Shown here one piece after another: positions 17,846-26,774 of a stretch of 45,859 nucleotides of DNA (position 1 is the first letter of the stretch; each line of letters starts with the position of its first letter). Where the stretch lies: NCBI GenBank assembly GCA_934792625.1, contig CAKVON010000011.1, positions 1 to 45,859 of the forward strand. Reading direction: 5' to 3'. The notes beneath the pieces were generated by a model. The model was not told where the DNA came from, ran no database searches, and was given only the letters and a program-made list of their open reading frames with translations. Origin of the DNA: an uncultured Atopobiaceae bacterium. Lineage in GTDB: Bacteria > Actinomycetota > Coriobacteriia > Coriobacteriales > Atopobiaceae. The position numbers were made by a program, and so were the translations under genes.

Positions 17846-18766
17846 CTATCGGGCGTCGGGGGTGAAGGCGGTGCAGATAGCGTCGAGCAGAAGGACCGCG
17901 AGGGTCTGGGCGTCGCTGGACGAGAAGGTCCCGTCGTAGCTGTGGCCGACGGGAAGCTCGAGCCTGACGACGGGGTTGTCCGTGCGCGAGCTCTCGCAGG
18001 CGGTGCGGATGCGCAGGGGCAGCGTGTCGGGGTCGTCCACCTCGACGTTGGCCATCTTGCTGCCGACGGCGGGCCCGCCCACGCCCAGGAGGAAGACCAG
18101 GCGGTCCTGCTTGGCGTCGGCGTCCAGGTTCTCGAGCAGGTGGACGTCGGCCTTGTCGTTGGTTGCCTGCGCGAGGTTCCAGATGCGCGCGGCGACGTTG
18201 CGCGAGATCGGGTCCGTGGCGGCCAGCGCCATGCTCGTCTCCTCCAGAACGCTCGCGGCGCGCGCGAAGCCCATGCCGCCCTGGGGGTGGGGGCCGGCCG
18301 CGGGCTTGCCGCCCCAGACGTGGTGCAGGCGCTCGATGGCGTCGAACGTGTCCTGGAAGGCCATGCCGTCGGCGAGCACGCCGACGTTCTCCTGGAACTG
18401 CTTGACGGCGGCCTCGGTGTGGACGCCGTAGCAGCCGTCGGGCTTGCCGCACGAGAAGCCCAGCACGTTGAGGCGCTCCTGCAGCGTGTGGACGTCGCGG
18501 CCGTGCTGGTTGGGCAGTCGCAGGTACAGCGTGCGGTCACCGAGCTCGTAGCCCTCGTCGACCAGGGCCGCCCACGTGGCCGAGTCGACCTCGGAGCCCA
18601 GGGACAGGTCGTGGTCCAGGCGGAACTTGGCGACGGCGGTCGCGGTGGACTTGCCGAAGCTGCCCTTCTCGCGCTCGTCGGCGTCGATCTCGTAGCCGAG
18701 ACGGCCGAGCCTCTCCTGGATGTCCTCGACGGCCGCGCCGTCCATACCCTCGCGAATGGGGTCCAT
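17846..18766 (-). CDS. Protein with two peptidoglycan-binding (PG_binding_1) repeats
   Basis: 306 residues, no signal peptide or membrane segment. Repeat 1 (about 1-72) has MDGAAVEDIQERLGRLGYEI and ATAVAKFRLDHDL. Repeat 2 (about 80-150) has GRDVHTLQERLNVLGF then CYGVHTEAAVKQFQE. The remaining 150 residues match nothing I recognise and contain VVRLELPVGHSYDGTFSSSD and VFLLGVGGPAVG, perhaps a hydrolase-like or carbohydrate-related fold. Shine-Dalgarno GAGGAGACAAG before the ATG. PG-binding repeats without export are odd and suggest either non-classical export or a cytoplasmic role. It lies 38 bases downstream of the polyprenyl synthetase in a cell-envelope-flavoured run with galE. Confidence 0.75.
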   Translation of the reverse strand: MDPIREGMDGAAVEDIQERLGRLGYEIDADEREKGSFGKSTATAVAKFRLDHDLSLGSEVDSATWAALVDEGYELGDRTLYLRLPNQHGRDVHTLQERLNVLGFSCGKPDGCYGVHTEAAVKQFQENVGVLADGMAFQDTFDAIERLHHVWGGKPAAGPHPQGGMGFARAASVLEETSMALAATDPISRNVAARIWNLAQATNDKADVHLLENLDADAKQDRLVFLLGVGGPAVGSKMANVEVDDPDTLPLRIRTACESSRTDNPVVRLELPVGHSYDGTFSSSDAQTLAVLLLDAICTAFTPDAR

Positions 18767-18804
18767 GTCTTGTCTCCTCGTAACCGTTCCTAGCGAGTGG
18801 GCGG

Positions 18805-19887
18805 CTAGCTCAGCCGCTCCACGAAGAAGTCTGCCATCGAGATTAGCGTATTGCGGGCCTCTGCCTGAAGCTCGATGCCGTCCAGGGCGCCGCGGGCGTC
18901 GCGAACCAGGCCGTGGGCGCGGTCGCGGGCGTAGTCGATGGCGCCGCACTCGCCCATGAGCTCGACGGCGCGTGCCAGCTCGCGCTCGTCGGTCGCGTGC
19001 GACGACAGGATGCCAACGAGCTCGTCGCGCTTCTCGCCCGAAAGCGTCGCCAGCGCGCGCACGGCCACCAGGGTCCTCTTGCCCTCGGTGACGTCGCTGC
19101 GGAAGTCCTTGCCCTGCGCTTGCGCGTCGCCGACCAGGTTGAGAAGGTCGTCCTGCAGTTGGAAGGCCAGGCCGCAGGCCATCCCGAAGCGCCTGAGCGC
19201 CTCGACCTGGGCGTCGGTGCCGCCCACGGCGATTGCGCCGGCGGCAAGCGGGGTGGCGGCCGAGTAGTAGGCCGTCTTGCTGGTGGCCATCAGGTCGTAG
19301 TCGGCCTCGGTGAGGTCCCAGCGCCCGTCGCGCGCCCAGGCCAGGTCGAGCGCCTGGCCCTCGACGGTGTGGCCCTCCATGCGGGCCAGCTCGCGCAGGA
19401 GGCGCAGGCGCGTCGCGTCGTCGGCGTCGCCGGCGTTCAAAAGCAGCGAGAAGCCCGCCACCAGCGCGGCGTCGCCCATGTTGATGGCGGGGCCGACGCC
19501 GCACGTCAGGTGCAGGCAGGGCTCGCCGCGGCGCAGCTCGCCCTCGTCGGCGATGTCGTCGTGCACCAGCGCGGCGCTCTGGAACTGCTCGATCGCGACG
19601 GCCATCGGAAGCGCCGCCTCGGCGTCGCCGCCCACGGCCTCGGCGCCCAGCAGGGTCAGCGCGGGCCGGGTGCGCTTGCCGCCGCGTGCGGTGAACGCCT
19701 CGATGGGGGAGTACAGGTCGCGTCCGAGGTCGTCGTCGCGCCTGTCCTCGCCCACGAGCAGGGCGCGGACGGGGTTGTCGGCGATGAAGGCCTCGATGCG
19801 CGGGAGCCGTGCGGCCAGGTATGCCGAGAAGAGCTGTCCGGGTCGCGACTCGGCGCACTTCTCGGTAGATGCGGTGGTGTGGGTCAC
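18805..19887 (-). CDS. Polyprenyl diphosphate synthase (GGPP/farnesyl-type)
   Basis: 360 residues; trans-isoprenyl diphosphate synthase fold. GGKRTRPALTLL (about 75-86) is the IPP site, and the first aspartate-rich motif is LVHDDIADEGELRRGEPCLH (about 114-133). The second motif is FQLQDDLLNLVGD (about 244), where the last Asp of DDxxD is Asn. The start is GTG at 19887 with GAGGAG 11 bases upstream. It makes a prenyl chain for undecaprenyl or quinone precursors; chain length cannot be read safely. It starts 7 bases after galE's stop, so is operonic with it. A GCACTTCTCGGTA motif (19855-19867) lies in its first codons. Confidence 0.88.
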   Translation of the reverse strand: MTHTTASTEKCAESRPGQLFSAYLAARLPRIEAFIADNPVRALLVGEDRRDDDLGRDLYSPIEAFTARGGKRTRPALTLLGAEAVGGDAEAALPMAVAIEQFQSAALVHDDIADEGELRRGEPCLHLTCGVGPAINMGDAALVAGFSLLLNAGDADDATRLRLLRELARMEGHTVEGQALDLAWARDGRWDLTEADYDLMATSKTAYYSAATPLAAGAIAVGGTDAQVEALRRFGMACGLAFQLQDDLLNLVGDAQAQGKDFRSDVTEGKRTLVAVRALATLSGEKRDELVGILSSHATDERELARAVELMGECGAIDYARDRAHGLVRDARGALDGIELQAEARNTLISMADFFVERLS

Positions 19888-19893
19888 GCCAGC

Positions 19894-20949
19894 CTACTCC
19901 TCGTAGCCGTTGGGGTTGTGCGACTGCCAGTTCCAGGAGTCGCGGCACATGTCGTCGATGTCGTACTTGGCCGTCCAGCCCATCTCGTCGGCGGCCTTGG
20001 AGCAGTCGGCGTAGTTGGCCGTGACGTCGCCGGGGCGGCGCGGGTCGATGACGTAGGGGATTTCGTGGCCGCAGGCGGCGCCGAAGGCCTTGATGATCTC
20101 GAGGACCGAGGTGCCGCGGCCGGTGCCCAGGTTGAAGACCTCGACGCCCTCGCGGCCGTTCATCCACGCGAGCGCGGCGGCGTGGCCGCTTGCCAGGTCG
20201 CAGACGTGGATGTAGTCGCGCACGCCGGTGCCGTCGGGCGTGTCGTAGTCGTCGCCGAAGACGTGGACGGCGTCTCGCTTGCCGATGGCGGTCTGGGCAA
20301 CGTAGGGCACGAGGTTGTTGGGGATGCCCTTGGGGTCCTCACCCATGAGGCCCGAGGGGTGAGCCCCGATGGGGTTGAAGTAGCGGAGAAGGACGACGTT
20401 CCACTCGGGGTCGGCGGTGTGCAGGTCGGTCAGGATCTGCTCGATCATCCACTTGGTCCAGCCGTAGGGGTTGGTGGCGCTCTTCTTGGGGCTGGCCTCG
20501 GTCAGCGGCAGCGAGTCGGGGTCGCCGTAGACGGTGGCCGAGCTGGAGAAGATGATGGACTTGCAGCCGTGCTCGCGCATGACGTCGACGAGCGTGAGCG
20601 TGTTGCCGATGTTGTTGGAGTAGTACTCGATCGGCTTGGAGACGGACTCGCCCACGGCCTTGAAGCCGGCGAAGTGGATGACGCGGTCGACGTCGTTGTC
20701 GTCGAAGATGGCCTCCATGGCCTCGCGGTCGTTGACGTCGGCACGGTAGAACGACAGGCGTGCGGCGGCCTCGGCGCCGACGATTTGGTCGATGCGGTCG
20801 ATGACCTTGTCGGAGGCGTTGGACAGGTCGTCGACGATCACGACCTGGTAGCCGTCCTGCAGAAGCTCGACCACGGTGTGGCTGCCGATGAAGCCGGCGC
20901 CGCCGGTGACGAGGACGCAGGTGTCCGCGGGATCCTTCTTGGTTGCCAT
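19894..20949 (-). CDS. galE: UDP-glucose 4-epimerase
   Basis: 351 residues. NAD-binding VLVTGGAGFIGSHTVVELL at about 11-29, FSSSATVYGDPDSLPLTEAS (about 132), and the catalytic Tyr-Lys pair in NPYGWTKWMIEQ (about 157). The C-terminal half has the RYFNPIGAHPSGLMGEDP block that marks GalE. It interconverts UDP-Glc and UDP-Gal for glycan synthesis or the Leloir pathway. ATG 20949 has AAGGAGGAG upstream; the frame extends to 21039 but that part is a poor match. It heads the galE, prenyl synthase, PG-binding, tRNA-Gln run. Confidence 0.95.
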   Translation of the reverse strand: MATKKDPADTCVLVTGGAGFIGSHTVVELLQDGYQVVIVDDLSNASDKVIDRIDQIVGAEAAARLSFYRADVNDREAMEAIFDDNDVDRVIHFAGFKAVGESVSKPIEYYSNNIGNTLTLVDVMREHGCKSIIFSSSATVYGDPDSLPLTEASPKKSATNPYGWTKWMIEQILTDLHTADPEWNVVLLRYFNPIGAHPSGLMGEDPKGIPNNLVPYVAQTAIGKRDAVHVFGDDYDTPDGTGVRDYIHVCDLASGHAAALAWMNGREGVEVFNLGTGRGTSVLEIIKAFGAACGHEIPYVIDPRRPGDVTANYADCSKAADEMGWTAKYDIDDMCRDSWNWQSHNPNGYEE

Positions 20950-21047
20950 GGGACTCCTCCTTCTTTGCGGTCGGGCAAGCGGCCCGGCCGGTGCTTGGCA
21001 TTGGCGTGACGTGCGGTCGCGCGATTGGCCCACACGCACTTCTCGAA

Positions 21048-21053
21048 ATTATA
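21048..21053 (-). promoter_or_regulatory. galE: galE promoter -10 (TATAAT)
   Basis: Consensus TATAAT on minus, 99 bases upstream of galE. The expected -35 position is weak (ACATAG). The GCACTTCTCG motif (21036-21045) would lie at about +1 to +10 of this transcript. Confidence 0.6.
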
Positions 21054-21196
21054 CGTCGGGGCCATGTGGGCTATGTGGCAGGGCTTGTTAACAGGGTGCG
21101 GCGGCAGGCCGGCGTGCGCCCCGCGGGTGGTACCATGCCCTCACAAAACGCCGCGCCCGCCTGGCGGGCCAAACCAACCACAGTTGGGAGCCGCAC

Positions 21197-22225
21197 ATGT
21201 CAATGGAGTTCGGGCGCCACCTGCCCATGGCAAGGGACGTTCGCGAGCAGATGCCGCTGTCGGCGGAGCTCGCCGAGCGCAAGCGTGCCTTCGACGCCGA
21301 CGTCGCCGCCGTCATGCGCGGGGAGGACCCGCGTCGCCTGCTCATCATCGGGCCGTGCTCGGCCGACCGCGAGGACTCGGTGCTCGACTACATGACCCGC
21401 CTGGCGGGCATGGCCGAGAAGTGCGCCGACAAGCTGATCGTGATCCCGCGCGTCTACACCAACAAGCCGCGCACCCGCGGCACGGGCTACAAGGGCCTTT
21501 TGCACAACCCCGACCCCGAGGCGCCTGCCGACCTTCTGGAGGGCGTCAGGGCGGTCCGCCGCATGCACCTGCGCGTGATCCAGGAGACGGGCTTCTTCAC
21601 GGCCGACGAGATGCTCTACCCGACCAACTACCAGTACCTGGTCGACCTTCTCTCCTACGTGGCGGTTGGCGCGCGCTCGGTCGAGAACCAGGAGCACCGC
21701 CTGGTGTCGGCCGGCATCGACGTGCCCGTGGGCATGAAGAACCCCACGGCCGGCTCCACCACCGTCATGCTCAACTCGATCTGGGCGGCCCAGGCCAGGC
21801 AGGAGTTCATCTACCGCGGCTGGGAGGTCACCTGCGACGGCAACCCGCTGGCCCACGCGGTGCTGCGCGGCTACATCGGCCTGGACGGCCGCAACTACCC
21901 CAACTACCACTACGAGCACCTGGAGCGTCTTGCCCAGCGTTACACGGCCGACAAGTTCGCCAACCCGTCGGTCGTGGTGGACTGCAACCACGACAACTCG
22001 GGCAAGCGCCCGCTGGAGCAGACGCGCATCTGCAAGGAGGTCCTGGACTCGTGCCGCCGCAACGACGAGATCGCGGGCATGGTCAAGGGCTTCATGGTCG
22101 AGAGCTACCTCGTCGACGGCAACCAGCCCATCGACGGGGGCGTCTACGGCAAGTCGATCACCGACGCCTGCCTGGGTTGGGACAAGACCGAGCGCCTGAT
22201 CGACGACATCGCCTCGCGTCTGTAG
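21197..22225 (+). CDS. 3-deoxy-7-phosphoheptulonate synthase (class I DAHP synthase)
   Basis: 342 residues; first step of the shikimate pathway (PEP plus erythrose-4-phosphate). AroF/G/H-type signatures are LLIIGPCSADREDSVLDYM (about 48-66), RVYTNKPRTRGTGYKGLL (about 89-106), GARSVENQEHRLVSAGIDVP (about 158) with GMKNPTAGS, and VVVDCNHDNSGK (about 256) with the metal His. The end motif VESYLVDGNQP is present. The start at 21197 has GGGAG upstream. It is a single gene between divergent galE and convergent engB; no aromatic leader peptide was found in the 140-base upstream gap. Confidence 0.95.
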   Translation: MSMEFGRHLPMARDVREQMPLSAELAERKRAFDADVAAVMRGEDPRRLLIIGPCSADREDSVLDYMTRLAGMAEKCADKLIVIPRVYTNKPRTRGTGYKGLLHNPDPEAPADLLEGVRAVRRMHLRVIQETGFFTADEMLYPTNYQYLVDLLSYVAVGARSVENQEHRLVSAGIDVPVGMKNPTAGSTTVMLNSIWAAQARQEFIYRGWEVTCDGNPLAHAVLRGYIGLDGRNYPNYHYEHLERLAQRYTADKFANPSVVVDCNHDNSGKRPLEQTRICKEVLDSCRRNDEIAGMVKGFMVESYLVDGNQPIDGGVYGKSITDACLGWDKTERLIDDIASRL

Positions 22226-22235
22226 CGCGTCTGGC

Positions 22236-22823
22236 CTACAGGCAGGCCTCGGCGATGAGGCGCTTGAGGTCGTCGATGCCCTGGCCGGTCTCCGACGAGG
22301 TCACGAGCAGCTGCTCGCGGTCGATGCCGAACTGGCGTGCGAGCGTGTCGCGGGCGCGTGCCTGCTTGGGGCGGCTAAGCTTGTCGGCCTTGGTCAGCGC
22401 CACGACGAAGGGCAGCTCCTCGGAGCGCAGGAAGTCGAGCATCTGGACGTCGAGCTTCTGGGCGTCGTGGCGGATATCGACGAGCGAGACCACCAGGTTG
22501 AAGCTGCGCTCCTGGTGGTAGTAGCCGTCGATCAGGCCCGCCCAGCGCTCGCGCTCGGCCTTGCCGACCTTGGCGTAGCCGTAGCCGGGAAGGTCGACCA
22601 GGGTGATGCCGTCGACGTCGAAGAAGTTGATGTTGGCGGTCTTGCCGGGCTGCGAGGAGACCTTGGCCAGCGCCTTGCGGCCCACGAGCCTGTTGAGAAG
22701 CGACGACTTGCCCACGTTGGAGCGGCCCGCGAACGAGACCTCGGGTGTGGTGGGGTCGGGCAGCTGCCCGAGCGTGCCGTAGGAGGCGACGAAGCGTGCG
22801 TTCTGGTAGTTGATGGCGGCCAT
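22236..22823 (-). CDS. engB: Ribosome biogenesis GTP-binding protein EngB/YsxC
   Basis: 195 residues, TrmE-Era-EngA-EngB-type GTPase needed for 50S assembly. G1 is FAGRSNVGKSSLLNRLVG (about 31-48), G2 the PGKTANINFF region, G3 LVDLPGYGYAKV (about 75-86), G4 ALTKADKL (about 142) and G5 VTSSETGQGI (about 173). Length is typical. Its stop lies 10 bases from that of the convergent DAHP synthase. Confidence 0.95.
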   Translation of the reverse strand: MAAINYQNARFVASYGTLGQLPDPTTPEVSFAGRSNVGKSSLLNRLVGRKALAKVSSQPGKTANINFFDVDGITLVDLPGYGYAKVGKAERERWAGLIDGYYHQERSFNLVVSLVDIRHDAQKLDVQMLDFLRSEELPFVVALTKADKLSRPKQARARDTLARQFGIDREQLLVTSSETGQGIDDLKRLIAEACL

Positions 22824-23013
22824 GGGCCCCTCGTTTCTCTTGTGCCCGCGGGTCCGTGCGGGTCTGTTTCGACGCGGTTATTCTACCCGCACCGCATCCC
22901 CCGAATGGGTACGCTTGCCAGTTGGAGGTCTGTACGAGCTGGCTTTTTGCGGCAATGTCCGCGGGAAAGCCACAAGGGCACCGCATGTTCGGCGCCGGGT
23001 GGGTGTGATCAGG

Positions 23014-25086
23014 ATGAACGAGCGGACGCTGCGCATCGTCGGTTGGATGAGCGCGCCGAACGAGTCCCCGACGCTGTCGGAGCTTGCCGAGCGCTGCGGC
23101 GTGAGCGAGCGAACCATCAGAAACGACGTCACGACGCTCAATCGGCAGCTTGCCGAGAAGGGCGTCGGCCCGGTGCGCTTCCTGTCCGGCGGCAAGGTGA
23201 GCCTTCCGGACGGGTTTGCCTGGGCCGCGGCAAAGCTGCCGGTGTCCGACACGCTTGCCTACAAGATGTCGCGTGGCGAGCGCGTGCGCCTTGCCGTGGC
23301 GGTTATGCTCGGCGAGGCCGGCTACATAACGCTCGCGAGCCTGGCCAAGGTCTTCTCGGTAAGCAGGGCGACGGTGATGAACGACCTCGACGACATCCGC
23401 GAGGCCGTGGCCGACGCCGGCTTCGAGCTCGAGACTCGTCCGAGCCATGGTGCGCGCGTCCTGGGGCCCGAGAGCTCCAAGCGCCTGTGGCTCGCCGGCT
23501 TTCTGTGTGGGGACGCCCCCATCGTGGAGCAGTGGCTTTCGGTGCCGGAGTTTGCCCGGGCCCGAAACGCGATGGCCGACGTGCTCGAGATCTTGAACCT
23601 GCTTTGCCGCAGGCACCACGTGACGATGCCCGACCCGACCTTTCGTCTGGCCGTCGCGCTGCTGTGCGTGAGCGTCATGCGCAACTCGGTCGGGGAGCGC
23701 CTGGCGGCCCCGACCCTCGGCGGCCGGGTGACGATGCTCGGGGAGACGTCCGACTTCATGATGGGCGCGGTGCGCATGGTCGCGCAGCGTCGCGGCGTCC
23801 CCATGGGACCCGAGGAGGCGAGCCTGCTGTCGGTCGCGCTGCGCCCCTCCGACTGGCACCTGGACAGCGTCGGCCTGCACGACTTCGAGGCCGAGGTCGT
23901 CGCGCGTACCATCATCCGCGGGGCGGCGCGGGAGACGGGCGTGCCCCTCGGACGTGACCTGGAGCTGTTCTCCCGCCTGTCCGACTACGTCGAGTCGGTG
24001 CTTCGTGCCCCCGACCTGACGCCTATGAAGAGCCCCGTCCTGGAGGCGGTCGCCGCGACGCATGTCGAGGAGCTTCGCCACGCCCGGCAGGTCATGGGCC
24101 CGCTTGAGGCGGCCCTGGGCAGGCCCGCGACCCCGACGGAGGTCGCCTGCGTGGCGCTCCGCCTGACCGCCGCCATGGAGAGGCGCGCGTCGGGCCTGCC
24201 CCAGCCTCGGGTGTTGGTGGTGTGCGACGCCGAGGTGACCACGGCGATCGCTCTGGTCGCAGAGCTCGAGGTTCGCCTGTTCGCCAACGTCGTCGACGCG
24301 GTTCCCTCGCACGACCCGGCCTTGTTCAGGCGGGATGACGTCGACCTCTTTGTCTCGACCGTGCCGCTCGAGGGGGTGGGGGCGCCCTGCGTCGCCGTGG
24401 AGATGCCCATGTCGGATAACGATGTGGTCGCGTTGCAGCGTGCGCTGGCGGACGTGCGCGGGCGGGCGGCACGAGGCCACGTGGACGCCCCGCCGGCGCC
24501 CCTGTCGGCCGACGAGGTGGTGGCGTCGCTCGGGCCGGTGCTTGCCAGGCATGGTGCCACCGACGCGATGGCGCGCGACGTCGCCCGGGCCATACGGATT
24601 GCCTTCTGCCGTCGCGACGACGAGCGCGGCGTCCTGCCCTCGCTCGGGCGCCTCTTGCCTCCCGACCGCATCCTGATGGTGGCGGCACAAGACGACTGGC
24701 GCCATGCGGTGGCCGAGGCGTGCATGCCGCTCGAGAGGGACGGCTGTGTCGCCGAGGGCTATGCCGACGCCTGCGTCATGGCCGTCGAGCGCCACGCGAT
24801 ACGCCAGGTGGTTGGCGGGGGCATGGCCATCGCGCATGCGACCTCCGAGGACGGCGTCAAGCGCTGCGGCATGTCGCTCGTGCGCCTGGCCGAGCCCGTG
24901 GACTTTCCCTACGGGAGGGTGGACCTCGTGGTGGCGGTGGCCGCGCCTGACCGCAGCGCCCACTTGCGCGCGATGGCCACGCTGCTCGACCTTGCCGCCG
25001 ACCAAGAGTCCCTTGCGGCGCTCAGGCGATGCCCCGATGTGCAAACTGCCTGGAGTTTCCTCGTCCGAAGGGACAAATTCGAATAA
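23014..25086 (+). CDS. PTS-type transcriptional regulator (HTH, degenerate PRDs, EIIB-like, EIIA)
   Basis: 690 residues. HTH 1 at about 18-42 (SELAERCGVSERTIRNDVTT), HTH 2 at about 107-128 (LAKVFSVSRATVMNDLDDI), two PRD-like helical regions (about 185-290 and 300-395), an EIIB-like domain from 398 (VLVVCDAEVTT, Cys404) and a type-2 EIIA domain (about 550-685) with the phospho-His in GGGMAIAHA (His608). The architecture is that of BglG/MtlR/LicR activators controlled by PTS phosphorylation. The usual PRD histidines appear replaced (LAVALL, LSDYVE, ALRLTAA). ATG 23014 starts right before the first helix; the frame continues upstream to 22810 without homologous sequence, and GTG 23005 is possible. 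It probably controls the EIIC gene 128 bases downstream. Confidence 0.85.
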   Translation: MNERTLRIVGWMSAPNESPTLSELAERCGVSERTIRNDVTTLNRQLAEKGVGPVRFLSGGKVSLPDGFAWAAAKLPVSDTLAYKMSRGERVRLAVAVMLGEAGYITLASLAKVFSVSRATVMNDLDDIREAVADAGFELETRPSHGARVLGPESSKRLWLAGFLCGDAPIVEQWLSVPEFARARNAMADVLEILNLLCRRHHVTMPDPTFRLAVALLCVSVMRNSVGERLAAPTLGGRVTMLGETSDFMMGAVRMVAQRRGVPMGPEEASLLSVALRPSDWHLDSVGLHDFEAEVVARTIIRGAARETGVPLGRDLELFSRLSDYVESVLRAPDLTPMKSPVLEAVAATHVEELRHARQVMGPLEAALGRPATPTEVACVALRLTAAMERRASGLPQPRVLVVCDAEVTTAIALVAELEVRLFANVVDAVPSHDPALFRRDDVDLFVSTVPLEGVGAPCVAVEMPMSDNDVVALQRALADVRGRAARGHVDAPPAPLSADEVVASLGPVLARHGATDAMARDVARAIRIAFCRRDDERGVLPSLGRLLPPDRILMVAAQDDWRHAVAEACMPLERDGCVAEGYADACVMAVERHAIRQVVGGGMAIAHATSEDGVKRCGMSLVRLAEPVDFPYGRVDLVVAVAAPDRSAHLRAMATLLDLAADQESLAALRRCPDVQTAWSFLVRRDKFE

Positions 25087-25091
25087 ATCGC

Positions 25092-25107
25092 TTCACGTAT
25101 TCGTGAA
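25092..25107. promoter_or_regulatory. TTCACGTATTCGTGAA palindrome upstream of the EIIC gene
   Basis: Perfect 6-bp arms with a 4-nt centre, 6 bases after the regulator stop and 108 bases before the EIIC start. It is a likely operator for the adjacent PTS-type regulator; the identity of the binder is inference. Confidence 0.55.
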
Positions 25108-25214
25108 AACAGTTTCTCTGGTGTGGTCGATGCGTGGAGCGTACCGTCGGGTTCCGATAGGTGCCGCGCGTGCGGCATCCCTTGTCGTGGGTGACAGAAA
25201 GGGAAAGGAACCTA

Positions 25215-26603
25215 ATGGACGTTCTACTTAGCGTTGTCCAGTACATTCTGGGCTTCGGTGCGGCAGTATTCGTGCCGCTGATCATGCTGATCATCGGTCT
25301 TCTCTGCAAGATGAAGTTCTCCGATGCCTTCGTCGCCGCCCTTACCCTGGGCGTTGGCTTCACCGGCATGAACATGCTCATCAACTTCATGACCGAGGCC
25401 ATCACCCCGGCCGCCCAGGGCCTCGCCACCGCGACGGGCATCTCGCTGCCCGCCGTCGACGTGGGCTGGCCTGCCCTGTCCGCAATCGCCTGGGCCTGGC
25501 CCTACGGCGTCCTGTGCTTCCCGCTGCTCATCGTCATCAACGTGATCATGCTCAGCCTCAAGCTCACCGACGTCCTCAACGTCGACCTCTGGAACGCGTG
25601 GACCAAGCTGTGCACCTGCGTCATCACCTACTACCTGTGCAAGAGCGCGGGTATGGCCGAGGGTGTCGCCATCGCCATGGGCTTTGTCGCGGCCGCCGTC
25701 CAGATCGTCGTCGAGCTCAAGATCGGTGACGCCGTCCAGCCCACCATCGAGCACGTCACCGGCATCCCCGGCGTCACCGTCCCGCACGCCCTGATGCTCT
25801 CCTGCACCATGGTTCTTCCCTTCGAGCTCATCCTCGAGAAGATCCCCGCGATCGAGAACAACAACGTCGACGCCAAGTGGCTCCGCAACAAGATCGGCAT
25901 CTTCGGCGAGAACTCCGTCATGGGCTTCATCATCGGCATCCTGCTCGGTGTCGTCGCCTACCGCGACCCGCAGAAGGCCCTGACCCTCGGCGTCCAGGCC
26001 GCCACGGCCATGCAGCTCTTTCCGATGGTCTCCAAGCTCTTCATGCAGGCCCTGTCGCCGATCTCCGACGCCGTGGGCGAGTTCATGAAGAAGCGCTTCG
26101 CCGGCCGTAACCTGATCATCGGCCTCGACTGGCCGATCGTCGCCGGCTCCAACGAGATGTGGGTCACGATGATCCTGCTCATCCCGTTCGAGCTCGTCCT
26201 GGCCTTCGCCCTGGCCCCGCTGGGCAACGTCGTCCTGCCCTTCGCCGGCATCGTCAACATCTGCATCGGGCCGGTGCTTCTCATCATGACCGGCGGCAAC
26301 CTGGTCAAGATGCTGATCGAGGGCATCATCGTCACCCCGGTCTACCTGATGGCCTCCTCGAGCTTCGCCCCGTACCTGACGCAGCTTGCCCGTACCTTCT
26401 CGCCCGACTCCCTCAAGGGCGTCGGCGACAACGCCATGGTCACCTGGTCCACGCTGGAGACCCCGGACTTCCGTTGGTCCATCGCCAACGCCCTGTCCGG
26501 CAACATCGCCGGCATCGTGATGCTCGTGGTCTGGCTTGCCCTGTTCGTGCTGCTGCTCAAGTACTTCTCCAAGCGCAACGCGAAGCTGGCCGCCGAGAAG
26601 TAG
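25215..26603 (+). CDS. PTS galactitol-family transporter, EIIC component
   Basis: 462 residues with about 10-12 hydrophobic segments, e.g. LGFGAAVFVPLIMLIIGLL (about 11-29), IVINVIMLSLKLTDVL and a C-terminal IVMLVVWLALFVLLLKYF. It matches the galactitol (GatC/SgcC) EIIC group: GFTGMNMLINFMTEAI and FGENSVMGFIIGILLG are typical blocks. It would carry a polyol or sugar across the membrane with phosphorylation by EIIB. No EIIA or EIIB gene is adjacent; the only such domains nearby belong to the regulator. The ATG at 25215 has AAAGGAA upstream; an ORF start at 25161 adds 18 residues rich in Arg and is less likely. Confidence 0.88.
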   Translation: MDVLLSVVQYILGFGAAVFVPLIMLIIGLLCKMKFSDAFVAALTLGVGFTGMNMLINFMTEAITPAAQGLATATGISLPAVDVGWPALSAIAWAWPYGVLCFPLLIVINVIMLSLKLTDVLNVDLWNAWTKLCTCVITYYLCKSAGMAEGVAIAMGFVAAAVQIVVELKIGDAVQPTIEHVTGIPGVTVPHALMLSCTMVLPFELILEKIPAIENNNVDAKWLRNKIGIFGENSVMGFIIGILLGVVAYRDPQKALTLGVQAATAMQLFPMVSKLFMQALSPISDAVGEFMKKRFAGRNLIIGLDWPIVAGSNEMWVTMILLIPFELVLAFALAPLGNVVLPFAGIVNICIGPVLLIMTGGNLVKMLIEGIIVTPVYLMASSSFAPYLTQLARTFSPDSLKGVGDNAMVTWSTLETPDFRWSIANALSGNIAGIVMLVVWLALFVLLLKYFSKRNAKLAAEK

Positions 26604-26649
26604 CGCCTGTCGCATAAGATCTTCTCGGCAATTGTTTGCTGTCACCCTG

Positions 26650-26686
26650 GGAGGGGCGCGTGCCATCGACTGGCATGCGCCCCTCC
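26650..26686 (+). terminator. Terminator after the EIIC gene
   Basis: 16-nt arms (26650-26665 with 26671-26686, one G-T wobble), loop of 5 nt, then TCTTTCGTG. Just before it, a 9-bp inverted repeat GCCGAGAAG/CTTCTCGGC (26593-26601 with 26621-26629) spans the stop codon and may add to the structure. Confidence 0.8.
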
Positions 26687-26774
26687 TCTTTCGTGCGTCT
26701 GTGGTGCGTGAGGCGCGCGCCTGCGGTGTGCGGCGCGCATGCCACGGCGTGCGTCACGCGCCCGCGGCCGTCCC

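Noticed and set aside
21060..21196. Aromatic amino-acid leader peptide before DAHP synthase
   Set aside because: Short frames exist, but none has clustered Trp, Phe or Tyr codons or paired hairpins.
22810..23013. Upstream extension of the PTS-type regulator
   Set aside because: 68 residues with no HTH character that overlap the engB start and promoter region; the first helix begins at the ATG at 23014.
26593..26629. GCCGAGAAG/CTTCTCGGC inverted repeat as the main EIIC terminator
   Set aside because: 20-nt loop and no T-tract; the hairpin at 26650-26686 is a much better terminator.
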